Assembly (NCBI RefSeq): GCF_003688495.1 | Contig: NZ_REFH01000009.1 | Location: 620,001-684,000 of the forward strand | Reading direction: 5' to 3' | Length of the DNA: 64,000 nucleotides | DNA from: Flavobacterium weaverense | Lineage (GTDB): Bacteria; Bacteroidota; Bacteroidia; Flavobacteriales; Flavobacteriaceae | Shown here: piece by piece, positions 1 to 9,599 of the stretch | Layout of the letters: every line of letters starts with the position of its first letter | How positions within the stretch are numbered: position 1 is the stretch's first letter | Program-made: the position numbers and the translations under genes | Notes under the pieces: model-generated | What the model saw: the letters and a program-made list of their open reading frames with translations, nothing else | The model's database searches: none | What the model was told of the DNA's origin: nothing

Positions 1-1
1 T

Positions 2-1099
2 ATATACAATTATCTTTTAGATTATATAAATGATGCGGCTCTTATAATACAAGTAGCATGGGCTATGACCATTCTTTTCATTGTAATTATTATTCCTCTT
101 ATCATTTATTTAAAATATATTAGAACACATTTAAGGACACAAGAAAGATCAATTGCCGTATATGAAAAGAAATATGAATCCTATCTAATAAACTATTTGT
201 ATGCGGGTAATGAAGATGAAGAAATAAGCAAAGAACAGCAGGTCATAATCAATCAGTTAAAAAACTCAGTACAAGAACCTTATAAAAGAAAAATATTAAT
301 TTCAGTATTAGTAAAATTACAAAATGAGATTTCAGGTGAAACTGCCGATTCCATTCAGCAACTCTATTTCCATACTGGTTTGCTTCAATATGCACTGTAC
401 CGCTTAAGACATAAAAAATGGTATGTTATTGCTAAAGGAATTCGGGAATTAAAGCAATTTCATATACGAGAAGTGCAGGATGAGGTTATGCTTCACATTA
501 ATCATCCAAGAAGAGAAGTTCGTAAGGAGATGCAATTATATATGGTTAATCTTTTCTACTTTGAAGGATTACACTTTTTAGATCAATTAGAAACACCGCT
601 TTCTGAGTGGGACCAAATTCAATTATTAGGTGCGTTAGAAAGATTGCAAAGTCAAAACATTTTTTCAGTCAACTCTTGGCTGCGCTCTTCTAATGATTCA
701 GTGGTTTTTTTCGCACTCAAATTAGCGAAGATTTATAATCAATTTGATTCCGTTGATGAACTTTTAAAATTACTGCATCATAGTAATGAACAAGTAAGAA
801 TTGATTCCATCGGAGTGCTTAGCTACCTAGATGTATTAGAAGCAAAAGAAATTTTAAAACTGGATATTGCTCATCGTTCGCTCGACGAAAAAATTGCGTT
901 TTTTAAAATGATGGAGAATTTATACCAAAAAACTGATGAAGAATTTTTGGTAAAATATATACATGACGAAAATTTTGAAATTAAAGTTTCCGCTTTAAAA
1001 ATCTTTAAAAAACTGAACAAAGAAAAATTTGAAAGTCTTAAGTTTGAGAATGCTGATCCCTATTTTTTGCGAATAGTTAACTTTCTAGAAAATAATTAG
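2..1099 (+). CDS. Membrane-anchored HEAT-repeat protein (5' end outside window)
   Basis: The reading frame is open to the left edge, so the gene is probably cut. The first in-window ATG (65) falls inside what looks like one continuous transmembrane helix (reading ...AALIIQVAWAMTILFIVIII in part), so I do not take it as the start. After the helix comes a basic stretch (KYIRTHLRTQER), which by the positive-inside rule puts the rest in the cytoplasm. That rest is all-helical with HEAT-like repeats, for example near residues 120-170 and 215-300 counted from ATG 65. It ends 2 bp before the glycosyltransferase start, so the two are almost certainly co-transcribed. A scaffold role for the glycan synthase is inferred from context only. 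Confidence 0.75.
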   Translation: MYNYLLDYINDAALIIQVAWAMTILFIVIIIPLIIYLKYIRTHLRTQERSIAVYEKKYESYLINYLYAGNEDEEISKEQQVIINQLKNSVQEPYKRKILISVLVKLQNEISGETADSIQQLYFHTGLLQYALYRLRHKKWYVIAKGIRELKQFHIREVQDEVMLHINHPRREVRKEMQLYMVNLFYFEGLHFLDQLETPLSEWDQIQLLGALERLQSQNIFSVNSWLRSSNDSVVFFALKLAKIYNQFDSVDELLKLLHHSNEQVRIDSIGVLSYLDVLEAKEILKLDIAHRSLDEKIAFFKMMENLYQKTDEEFLVKYIHDENFEIKVSALKIFKKLNKEKFESLKFENADPYFLRIVNFLENN

Positions 1100-1101
1100 A
1101 T

Positions 1102-2532
1102 ATGATTAGTACTGTAGCTCAGATCATTATTGACCTATTCCATTATTTATTTTTCATTTATAGTATAAGTGCGATAATCTCTTACCTCATATTGGCTTAT
1201 ATTTCAGCGATAGAAACCATAGAATACAAACGTAAAAATAGCTTTGTTAATTACAAGGAAATAATGTCGTCAAACATTTCACCTTCTATTTCTATTATAG
1301 CTCCAGCTTACAATGAAAGTCTTAATATTGTTGAAAACGTGCGCTCTCTACTTTCTAGTCATTATGTGAACTACGATGTAATTATCATAAATGACGGTAG
1401 CAAAGATGATAGTTTGCAAAAATTAATTGAAGTTTACGATCTGATTGAGGTTGATTATCTCATAAATGAACAAATTCCAACGATGCCACTTCGGGCAGGT
1501 ATTTTTAAATCGACAAATCCCGCATTTGAAAAACTTATTATAGTCGACAAAGAAAATGGAGGAAAAGCAGATGCTTTAAATATGGGTTTGAATATCAGTA
1601 AAAGTAAGTATGTCGCTTGTATTGATGTAGATTGTCTTTTACTAGAAGATTCACTTCAAAAAATGATAAAGCCTTTTCTCGAAATAACAGATAGAACTGT
1701 TATTGCTGCAGGAGGAGTTATTAGAATATCAAATTCTTGCATTGTAAAAGAAGGAAAACTTCACGATGTGAATTTTCCAAAAAAACTAATTGAGCAAGGA
1801 CAAATACTAGAATACATTCGAGCATTTTTATTGGGTCGAATGGCTTGGAGCAGACTCAATGGATTATTAGTAATCTCTGGGGCTTTTGGTCTATTTGATA
1901 AAAAAATAGCTATTCAAGTTGGTGGTTATGATAAAAACACTGTTGGTGAGGACATGGAGTTAGTTGTAAGAATGCGGGGTTACATGGAGGAGATTAAGCA
2001 AAAATACAAAGTAGCTTATATTCCTGATCCTTTATGCTGGACTGAAGCTCCTGATAATTATAAAATATTTACTTCGCAAAGAAATAGATGGACACGAGGA
2101 ACAATTGAAACTTTAAGAAAACATCGGAAAATTGGATTTAATCCAAAATACAATATCTTAGGAATGCTAAGTTATCCGTATTGGCTCTTTTTTGAAAGAA
2201 TGGCGCCCGTAATCGAATTTGTGGGCATATTATATTTTGGAATATTAATAATAACCGATAAAATTAAGTGGGATTATGCATTTGCCTTTATTATCTTGGC
2301 GTACTTATTTACTGTTTTCTTTTCGTTAATAGCAATAATTACAGAAGAATTAACATACCATCAATACAAGAAAAAAGGAACAGGAATTCACTTAATAACA
2401 ATTGCTTTTTTAGAACCGTTTGTTAATCATCCTTTTATTTTATACGCTGCTATGAGAGGGAATTTTGATTATTATTTTAATAAAAAGAAAAAATGGGGAG
2501 AAATGACCAGAAAAGGAATGGCTAAAGCTTAA
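1102..2532 (+). CDS. Processive-type family 2 glycosyltransferase, membrane-bound
   Basis: This is an inner-membrane GT2 enzyme of the BcsA/PgaC/hyaluronan-synthase kind. An N-terminal hydrophobic segment (about residues 10-40) is followed by a cytoplasmic catalytic domain (about 62-335) with all hallmark motifs: D at 98 in NDGS, DVD at 175-177, GED at 282-284 and the acceptor-site QRNRW at 326-330. C-terminal membrane helices (about 350-450) could form the translocation channel. Such enzymes polymerise a beta-linked polysaccharide from UDP-sugars and push it through the membrane. The sugar cannot be told from sequence. It sits between the HEAT protein and the phosphatase-fold protein, in a synthase-dependent exopolysaccharide setting. 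Confidence 0.88.
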   Translation: MISTVAQIIIDLFHYLFFIYSISAIISYLILAYISAIETIEYKRKNSFVNYKEIMSSNISPSISIIAPAYNESLNIVENVRSLLSSHYVNYDVIIINDGSKDDSLQKLIEVYDLIEVDYLINEQIPTMPLRAGIFKSTNPAFEKLIIVDKENGGKADALNMGLNISKSKYVACIDVDCLLLEDSLQKMIKPFLEITDRTVIAAGGVIRISNSCIVKEGKLHDVNFPKKLIEQGQILEYIRAFLLGRMAWSRLNGLLVISGAFGLFDKKIAIQVGGYDKNTVGEDMELVVRMRGYMEEIKQKYKVAYIPDPLCWTEAPDNYKIFTSQRNRWTRGTIETLRKHRKIGFNPKYNILGMLSYPYWLFFERMAPVIEFVGILYFGILIITDKIKWDYAFAFIILAYLFTVFFSLIAIITEELTYHQYKKKGTGIHLITIAFLEPFVNHPFILYAAMRGNFDYYFNKKKKWGEMTRKGMAKA

Positions 2533-2543
2533 TATCACGTTAG

Positions 2544-4937
2544 ATGAAATCAAAAATCAATTATAAAAACAGTTTAGAATACCTCTATTCTACCCTATCA
2601 TTAATTATTATCTTTTGTTTACTGAGTTTAATTGAAATTTTTAAAAATTTCGAAATTCAGCTATTTGCGTATAAAGTTTTAAACGACTTTTTTACTGGGA
2701 TGGTGATTGGAATTGTTTTTTTACCACTTTATATTCTTTTAAAATATATTAAAAGCACTGCTGCGATTAATGTCATTAACGTTATTTTCTGCATTATAGC
2801 TTTAATACAGCTGGGATTAATAGGTTATAGCTTAACGACTCACATAAATCTGGGAGCAGATTTGCTAGGTTATTCAATGAGTGATATGTACACGACAGTG
2901 ACGGCTTCGTTATCCATAACATTCCTAACATTTTTACCTTTTATAGTGTTACCAATTATTTATTTTGGTCTTACTCGTTTGTTTAAAAGATTTAACGATA
3001 AAATAAATTCTAAAATTTTATTAGGTGTAATTCTGCTTTTTGGAATTGTAAATTTGATTTTGTCCAGTGAAATTAAACCAAATGCGCAGAATAAAATTAA
3101 TTTCTTACTAAGCGATATCATTCGAGCCAAAAGCGATAACAATTTTGCGACTGAAGGTAGCAATACTTTCAAGACAGAATTTCCATTAGAACAAGCTTCA
3201 GAGACAAATAAAGATGTTTTGGCACCATTTTTCAACATCGATAAAAATAAGAATCCTAACATCGTTTTTATTATCGTAGAAGGATTGGGTAGTGATTTTA
3301 CAGATGAAGGCGAATATAGTGGCTTTACACCTTATTTAGATTCACTGACTAAGAAATCTCTATACTGGAAAAACTTTGTTAGTAATGCCGGTAGAACTTT
3401 TGGTGCATTGCCTTCTTTGATGGGCTCGTTGCCTTTCGGCGAAAATGGATTTATGGAGCTTAATCCGCTTCCTAAGCACAATTCATTGATAAGCATTTTA
3501 AAATCTAATGGATATGCTACTAATTATTACTGCGGAGATGAATCAACATTCGATAGAAAAAGTAATTTTCTAGAATCTAATGGTATCGATAAAATTATTG
3601 ATATAAATAAATTTGGTCCAGGATATGAAATGACAAAAGCAAATTCAGGAGGATTTTCGTGGGGCTATCCAGATGCTGAAATATATCGTAAAACTTTATC
3701 GGAATTAAAGGATAACAATAAACCGAGATTAGATATTATAATGACATTGACTAATCACGAGCCTTTTGATTTTCCTGCGCGCAAAGAGTATTTACAAAAA
3801 GTTCAAACTAAACTGAGTAGTAAATCAAACTCAGAGAAAAACAAATTCAATGAATATAAAGATATTTTTGCGTGCTTACTGTACACGGATAATTCTCTGA
3901 AAAACTTTATGGAGGCTTATTCTAAAAGAGCAGATTACGCTAATACAATATTTATCATTACAGGAGATCACAGACTAATTCCAGTTCCACAAAAAGATAA
4001 TTTATCACGTTTTCACGTTCCTTTTTACATTTACAGCCCACTTCTTAAGAAAACTGCAGTCATAAAATCGATCTCGGCACACACAGATGTCACACCAAGT
4101 TTAGTTTCTTTTCTAACCAACAATTATAGATTAAATAAATTAGATAAAACAACCTGGATTGCGCAAGGACTTGATACTGTTAGAGAATTTAGAAATACAC
4201 ACAGCATTCCATTAATGCGCTATAAAGGCAGCATAAATGATTATATTTATAAAGAATACTTTTACTCAGATGGTTCAGTATTTAAGATCGATGAAAAATT
4301 TAACATCAGTGAAACAAGTGGTGATATTCAAGAGACAATTAAGAGCGCCTTTAATGATTTTAAAAGATTAAATTCCTATTTAACGACAAAGAACAAAATA
4401 ACGAATACGGCATCAAATTTTATCAAGCCAGTATATGAATTTAATAAAGAAGAGCTTGCTACTATAAAAAAACTGACTAAGGGATTAGATCGCGATCAAA
4501 TTTTCTTTTTAGCGAGAGATTTAGCATTCAAAAAAGAACGCGCTAATGCAAAATTATTATGCAACTATATTTTAAATGACTTACCTAATTATGGTGATGT
4601 ACGAACGCTAAAAGGCAGGATTCTGGCATGGGATGGAGATTATAAAAATGCTGAAAAAGAATTATTAGAAGTCATTGATAGAACACCATTTTATACTGAT
4701 TCATATCTAGCACTAATGGATGTTTACTGGTGGTCTGGCCAAAATAAAAAAGCAGTTGCGATAGGAAAGAAGGCATTGAGTAATCAAATTAGTGATCCTA
4801 AATTGAGTTATAAAGTTGCTCAAGCATATAAAAGAATTAATAATAGTAAAGAAGCAATCAAAATTATTGACAGTCTCTTAACTGTAGATAGTGGAAACAA
4901 AGAATACTTAAATTTTAAAAAATCGATATACAAATGA
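2544..4937 (+). CDS. Membrane alkaline-phosphatase-superfamily (sulfatase/LTA-synthase-like) protein with TPR tail
   Basis: Five predicted membrane helices (about residues 16-34, 46-66, 75-95, 118-142, 157-174) precede a periplasmic alkaline-phosphatase-fold domain (about 238-540). Visible active-site elements are the metal ligand E246 in IVEGLG, a nucleophile-position threonine T285 in GRTFGA, LTNHEPF near 410, and the TGDH metal site near 472-475. This layout matches lipoteichoic-acid-synthase or phosphoethanolamine-transferase-like enzymes, which move a phospho-head-group from a lipid onto an acceptor. The C-terminus (about 655-790) carries TPRs, unusual for that family and closely similar to the N-terminus of the next gene. 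It overlaps that gene by 4 bp (ATGA). Transferase versus hydrolase is undecided. Confidence 0.82.
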   Translation: MKSKINYKNSLEYLYSTLSLIIIFCLLSLIEIFKNFEIQLFAYKVLNDFFTGMVIGIVFLPLYILLKYIKSTAAINVINVIFCIIALIQLGLIGYSLTTHINLGADLLGYSMSDMYTTVTASLSITFLTFLPFIVLPIIYFGLTRLFKRFNDKINSKILLGVILLFGIVNLILSSEIKPNAQNKINFLLSDIIRAKSDNNFATEGSNTFKTEFPLEQASETNKDVLAPFFNIDKNKNPNIVFIIVEGLGSDFTDEGEYSGFTPYLDSLTKKSLYWKNFVSNAGRTFGALPSLMGSLPFGENGFMELNPLPKHNSLISILKSNGYATNYYCGDESTFDRKSNFLESNGIDKIIDINKFGPGYEMTKANSGGFSWGYPDAEIYRKTLSELKDNNKPRLDIIMTLTNHEPFDFPARKEYLQKVQTKLSSKSNSEKNKFNEYKDIFACLLYTDNSLKNFMEAYSKRADYANTIFIITGDHRLIPVPQKDNLSRFHVPFYIYSPLLKKTAVIKSISAHTDVTPSLVSFLTNNYRLNKLDKTTWIAQGLDTVREFRNTHSIPLMRYKGSINDYIYKEYFYSDGSVFKIDEKFNISETSGDIQETIKSAFNDFKRLNSYLTTKNKITNTASNFIKPVYEFNKEELATIKKLTKGLDRDQIFFLARDLAFKKERANAKLLCNYILNDLPNYGDVRTLKGRILAWDGDYKNAEKELLEVIDRTPFYTDSYLALMDVYWWSGQNKKAVAIGKKALSNQISDPKLSYKVAQAYKRINNSKEAIKIIDSLLTVDSGNKEYLNFKKSIYK

Positions 4938-6199
4938 GCACCAAAATACTACTAAAACTAACGTTCATCGTAGCACTTTTTGCCTCTATGCAAATGCATG
5001 CACAAGAAAAGGTTTATAATGGAGATCCAGATGCTTCTTTTGAGACAGCTAGGAATTTAGCGTTCAATCAGCAACGAAAACAAGCTCAGGATACATTGCT
5101 TCATATTTTAACAAAGTATCCTGACTATCATGAAATACGCGCATTTCTCGCAACAACTTATTCTTGGGATGGAGATTACAAAAAGTCTAGAAAATTATTC
5201 AATACGATTTTCGAAAAAGATGTAAAAAATAAGGAAACTTGGATTGCAGCTATAAAAAATGAGCTCTGGGCAGATTTACCTTTTGCAGCATTAGAAATGA
5301 GTAATAATGCGCTCAAGATATTCCCTAACGATCCAGAATTACTGTATTTGAAAGCAAGTGCTCAAGAAAATACTAATAATCCTATCGATGCGTTAACAAC
5401 CATTCAAACTGTTTTAGATAGTAATCCTCAAGATCAAAAAGCTATAGATTACAAAGTATCGCTCGATAAATTACTTCGAAAAAATGCAATTGGAATCAAT
5501 GCTGCTGTAGATTTATACTCATCAGTATTTGACCCTATGCAGTATTACTCACTTAAATATAGCCGACAAACTAAATACGGAAGTATAAGTCCTAAATTAA
5601 ATCTAAACCGCCGTTTTAATGAAAATGGAGCACAGTTTGAAGTCGATTTATATCCCAAGATAGCAAAAGGCTTGTACGCTTACGTGAATTTAGGAGTATC
5701 AAATTCATTCCTTTTTCCAGATGTTAAGTATGGCGCTGAGCTTTATCAGTCATTACCCAAAAGCTTTGAAGTTTCTCTTGGATTTAGAACCTTAAAATAT
5801 TCATCTACAACTAATATATATACCGGTTCTTTAGGATGGTATACAGGAAACAGTTATTGGTCATTCCGTCCCTACTTTACCCCTGGCGAAACTGGAACGA
5901 GCAAATCTGGAACGTTAACTTATAGAAGATATCGCAGCGACGCTGATAATTACTTAGGAATGTCCATTGGGATGGGATTTTCTCCCGAGATCAACCAACT
6001 ACAATTTAACGCAAATGATGCACAAATTGTAAATCTTGAATCGCAAAAATTTAATATTGGTTATTACTTTACATCATCAAATAAACAAAATGCGTGGGGA
6101 GCACAATTTGGCGTCGCGCATCAAGAAATAGTTTTTGATCAAGGAAATTTCTTCTGGATTTACTCTCTAGCATTATCTTGGGAATTAAAATTTAAATAA
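4934..6199 (+). CDS. TPR plus YaiO-type outer-membrane beta-barrel protein
   Basis: A signal peptide (residues 1-23, cleavage after MHA) is followed by two to four TPR-like units (about 35-165) and a C-terminal region of alternating aromatic strands (about 185-421) ending in WELKFK, as in the YaiO outer-membrane barrel family. A periplasmic TPR domain plus beta-barrel is also the architecture of polysaccharide export porins such as BcsC and PgaA, so this is a reasonable export channel for the product of the upstream glycosyltransferase (inference). The ATG overlaps the upstream stop (ATGA), indicating translational coupling. The TPR part shares ARNLAF and WDGDYKK signatures with the tail of the preceding protein. 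Confidence 0.82.
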   Translation: MSTKILLKLTFIVALFASMQMHAQEKVYNGDPDASFETARNLAFNQQRKQAQDTLLHILTKYPDYHEIRAFLATTYSWDGDYKKSRKLFNTIFEKDVKNKETWIAAIKNELWADLPFAALEMSNNALKIFPNDPELLYLKASAQENTNNPIDALTTIQTVLDSNPQDQKAIDYKVSLDKLLRKNAIGINAAVDLYSSVFDPMQYYSLKYSRQTKYGSISPKLNLNRRFNENGAQFEVDLYPKIAKGLYAYVNLGVSNSFLFPDVKYGAELYQSLPKSFEVSLGFRTLKYSSTTNIYTGSLGWYTGNSYWSFRPYFTPGETGTSKSGTLTYRRYRSDADNYLGMSIGMGFSPEINQLQFNANDAQIVNLESQKFNIGYYFTSSNKQNAWGAQFGVAHQEIVFDQGNFFWIYSLALSWELKFK

Positions 6200-6209
6200 A
6201 ATAGTTGCT

Positions 6210-6265
6210 AATTATATTTATAAACCTCTTCTTCGACCACGTCGGTGAAGAGTTTATAATTTTAC
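6210..6265 (+). terminator. Hairpin after the exopolysaccharide operon
   Basis: An imperfect hairpin, ATAAACCTCTTCTTC on the left and GAAGAGTTTAT on the right with an inner ACC/GGT pairing, followed by a short T run. It lies just after the YaiO-type gene and fits an intrinsic terminator. Confidence 0.55.
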
Positions 6266-6476
6266 CAAATTTTAAAAACTTCTCAAGAAATAGAATTGCA
6301 TTTTAAAGTCTACTGAGTTTGACGCTAAATTACTTTGATATTAGAGAAGATAAAAAATTCACTTTTTAATGAGATATTTGCAACATATATGATTGCATTT
6401 TAGAAACCACAACGATTTCCCTTTCAGTACTTTTTTACTTCGTGTAACTAACAGTGTATCAAAACATAAAAAAGAA

Positions 6477-6887
6477 TTGAAGCAACTTTATACTATACTT
6501 TTTATTCTTGCTTTCTCAGGAATACAGGCGCAAAATAATTACTTCGAGGAATGGTATTCCGCTGAAAAAGAAGATATACCGCAAAATTCAATTAAAAGTA
6601 TTGCTCCTGATAAACATGTATTTTTATGGATGTCAACTGAGAACGGTTTACTTCGATTTGATGGTAGAAAATTTAAGGTTTATAATAGTTCAAACACTAA
6701 TTTAAAATCAAATAGATTCGCATATATAAGTGGTAATATTGAAAATGATTCATTGACTGTACACACTGCTCATCATCTTGACAGTTTTATTATAAACCAG
6801 CGAACAATATAGAAAAATAATAAGGCTGAAAAAAATATTATAGATCAAGCGAATACGAAAAATAATTTTGAAGAAGTTTTGATTTAA
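6477..6887 (+). pseudogene. Truncated two-component-regulator propeller (Reg_prop) gene
   Basis: A TTG start at 6477 gives a clean signal peptide (MKQLYTILFILAFSGIQA), then a segment with the propeller-repeat signature (PQNSIKSIAPDKHVFLWMS, then TENGLLRFDGR). An in-frame TAG at 6810-6812 ends it after 111 residues. The same frame then stays open with plausible codons to the TAA at 6885-6887 and shows nothing recognisable beyond. Complete members of this family are near 900-1000 residues (propellers, Y_Y_Y domain, often a helix-turn-helix output), so this is an N-terminal remnant. The 220 bp after it up to the next gene look non-coding. Confidence 0.65.
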
Positions 6888-7110
6888 AATTTGGTTTCAT
6901 CCATCTTAATTTGAAATCACTAACTTAAAATCAAAAATAAAATTGCAAAAAAATAATTTAAGGATTATATTAAAACAACCTCTGAATTTATATAAGCAAA
7001 ACCATTTATCGCCCATTTCACTTTGAAAAAAAAATAGTTAAAAAAATTTTTAGGTAATCAATTTACTTTTAACATAGTAATCTTTGAAACTACATAATAA
7101 ATAGTAAAGC

Positions 7111-9339
7111 ATGATTCCAGCTCGATTTAGTTTTATATGCTATTGTCTAATGATAGTTTTTTTAAACCAGAGATCCATGGCGCAAACTACAATAGTAATA
7201 AATGATGATTCTGCAGTTCAAAATTCTATTCAGATAAAAGATGAAGCAGCAAAGTATTCAGCAGGGATTTTAAAAAAGTATTTAGATAAAAGTTTTTCAA
7301 ATCCTTTTTTATTGGAAACTGAAAGTCTAAATTCAAACGCTACAATCCACCTTTCGATAACAAATCCCAAGAATAAAAAAGAAAAAAATAACTTTACTAT
7401 TAGGAGTGATAACAAAGATATATTTCTAGAAGCCTCCAATGAAAAATTCCTTCGTTATGCTGTTTATACCTTATTAGAGCAATGGGGTTTTAGGAAATTT
7501 ACAGCTACAGCTTTCTTTTATCCGAAATTAAGCGAGTTAATTTATCCAAAAAACTCAGTTAAAACATATCGTCCTTCTTTTGACTATCGAGCTCTTTATT
7601 ATCCAGATGCTTTTGATTCTGATTTTAGAGAATGGCATAAACTAGATTGGCATCCAAATGATTTCAGCGTTTGGGGACATTCCTTCAACACGCTTCTACC
7701 AGCTAAAGATTATTTTAAATCTAATCCCGAGTATTATGCATTTTCTGATGGTGAACGAAGATCCGAATCACTTTGCATGACAAATGACAACGCATTAGCA
7801 CTTGTTGTAAAAAAAATGAAAGAGTGTATTAGTGACAATCCAAATGCTTCCTTTATATCAGTAAGTCAAAATGACGAATCCATATACTGTGAATGTGATG
7901 GATGTAAATTACAAAACAGAAAACATGGAGGACCACAGGGCTCTTTGTATTATTTCCTAAATAAGATTGCAGGATATTTTCCACAAAACAAGATCGCAAC
8001 CTTAGCCTATCAACACACGTTTAGCGCTCCAATAAATCTTAAAATAGAACCTAATATTTACACGTTTCTCTGTCCTATAGATCTGAATCGCGGAAAAGTA
8101 ATTGAAAAAGACGATTCAAACGAAACATTTTTAAAAACAATAGAAGAATGGCAAAAAGCAACTGCAAATTTATATTTGTGGGATTATACTGTTCAGTTCT
8201 CCAATTATTTATCACCTTTTCCTAACATTCATACATTTTCAGACAATTATAATTTTTTTAAAAAAAATAATGTAAAAGGTCTTTTTGTCCAAGGTTATGC
8301 TGACGTTCCAGGAGATTTCTCTGAATTGCGACAGTATATATTAGCGAAGTTACTTTGGGATGATAATGTTGATGTAAATAAAACTACAGCAGATTTTTTA
8401 AAAGGCTTTTACGGAAGCGCTGAACCTTTTATTGCAGAATATTTAAACCAACTGACTCAAAATCAAAAACAATCGCATAGAAATTTAGATATATATTCTG
8501 GTCCCATTCAAAAAAGAAATACTTTTTTGTCAGCAGATGCAATGCATCAATACGATATGTTAATTGACAAGGCTGCTGCTGCAGTTCGCGAAGATGCAAC
8601 ATTATCATTAAGAGTTAAAAAGTTACGGTTGGCTTTAGAATTTGTATATTTTGAACAGTCAAAATTTTATGGTCTTGAAAAGCATGGCATGTTTAAATTA
8701 GATAATGATGGAAGAAAAGTGGTAGAGCAAGGTCTTACGGAACGAGTAAAAGATTTTGCAAATACATGTACTGTATTAGGAATTTATGAATTAAGTGAAG
8801 AAGGGATTTCTCCAAACACCTATTATGAAAATTGGTTGGCTATTTCAAAAAGTGTTGTGCATCATCTTGGAGAAAAACTAGAAGTTAAACATTTATCATC
8901 TCCTTCAGCAGATTATTCTGGGAAAGGAAACTACTCGCTCGTTGATGGAATTAAAGGCCATAACGATCACAACATAAATTGGACTGGTTGGTACGGTAAT
9001 AACCCTGAAATTGAAATCATAAGTAATCGATTAGATTTTAATTGTTTGAAAATTAATTTTCTAGATAATCAGCGAAATTGGATATTTACTCCTAAAAGTC
9101 TAAAAGTATTTGGATATATCGAAAACAATTGGGTTTTAATAAATGAAGTAAAGGCATCCAACTTAGTCGAAAATTATGAAGTTAAATCAAATCAAATCGT
9201 AGTTTCAGACTCAAAACTTACTGGTTTAGAAAAAATAAAAATAGTTGTGGAAAATCAAGATGATTTACCAACTTGGAGATATAGGAAAAATAAAAAACCA
9301 ATGGTTATGATCGATGAAATTGAATTCTATAAAAATTAA
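7111..9339 (+). CDS. Secreted DUF4838 (glycosidase-like) protein
   Basis: An N-terminal signal peptide (cleavage near residue 24, SMA-QT) is followed by a small alpha/beta domain (about 25-140) of the kind that precedes many glycoside hydrolases, then a DUF4838 TIM-barrel-like region (about 145-480). That region includes VWGHSFNTLLP, the SQNDES motif near 252 and a CxCxxC cluster (YCECDGCK) right after it. The last part (about 610-742) resembles a galactose-binding-like carbohydrate module (DGIKG, NWTGW, LDFNCLKINFLDN). A role in polysaccharide breakdown at the cell surface is inferred from domain type; the substrate is unknown. It stands alone, with no SusC/SusD pair nearby. No lipobox is visible. 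Confidence 0.75.
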   Translation: MIPARFSFICYCLMIVFLNQRSMAQTTIVINDDSAVQNSIQIKDEAAKYSAGILKKYLDKSFSNPFLLETESLNSNATIHLSITNPKNKKEKNNFTIRSDNKDIFLEASNEKFLRYAVYTLLEQWGFRKFTATAFFYPKLSELIYPKNSVKTYRPSFDYRALYYPDAFDSDFREWHKLDWHPNDFSVWGHSFNTLLPAKDYFKSNPEYYAFSDGERRSESLCMTNDNALALVVKKMKECISDNPNASFISVSQNDESIYCECDGCKLQNRKHGGPQGSLYYFLNKIAGYFPQNKIATLAYQHTFSAPINLKIEPNIYTFLCPIDLNRGKVIEKDDSNETFLKTIEEWQKATANLYLWDYTVQFSNYLSPFPNIHTFSDNYNFFKKNNVKGLFVQGYADVPGDFSELRQYILAKLLWDDNVDVNKTTADFLKGFYGSAEPFIAEYLNQLTQNQKQSHRNLDIYSGPIQKRNTFLSADAMHQYDMLIDKAAAAVREDATLSLRVKKLRLALEFVYFEQSKFYGLEKHGMFKLDNDGRKVVEQGLTERVKDFANTCTVLGIYELSEEGISPNTYYENWLAISKSVVHHLGEKLEVKHLSSPSADYSGKGNYSLVDGIKGHNDHNINWTGWYGNNPEIEIISNRLDFNCLKINFLDNQRNWIFTPKSLKVFGYIENNWVLINEVKASNLVENYEVKSNQIVVSDSKLTGLEKIKIVVENQDDLPTWRYRKNKKPMVMIDEIEFYKN

Positions 9340-9575
9340 AAACATGTAAGTTCTATGATAATTTTCGAAAAAAAAAATTAGAGTAGAAGAGCGGATTAAA
9401 ATAAATCTTTTAAGAAAATAATTAAAGCATATCACTACTAATTTATTATACAATCAATCAATTATTTACTTTTTAAAATAGTAGCTATAATATTAAATCG
9501 GCAACTTTAGAACTTGACAATTTACATTTTAAAACGTGACACTAAATTGATATTCAGCATTACTTTCAAAAAGAC

Positions 9576-9583
9576 TATCTTTG
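9576..9583 (+). promoter_or_regulatory. Bacteroidota -7 element for the helicase gene
   Basis: TATCTTTG matches the TAnnTTTG -7 consensus of Bacteroidota and lies 16 bp before the helicase ATG. No convincing -33 TTG is at the expected distance. Confidence 0.55.
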
Positions 9584-9599
9584 CAAAAAATTTAAGCAA

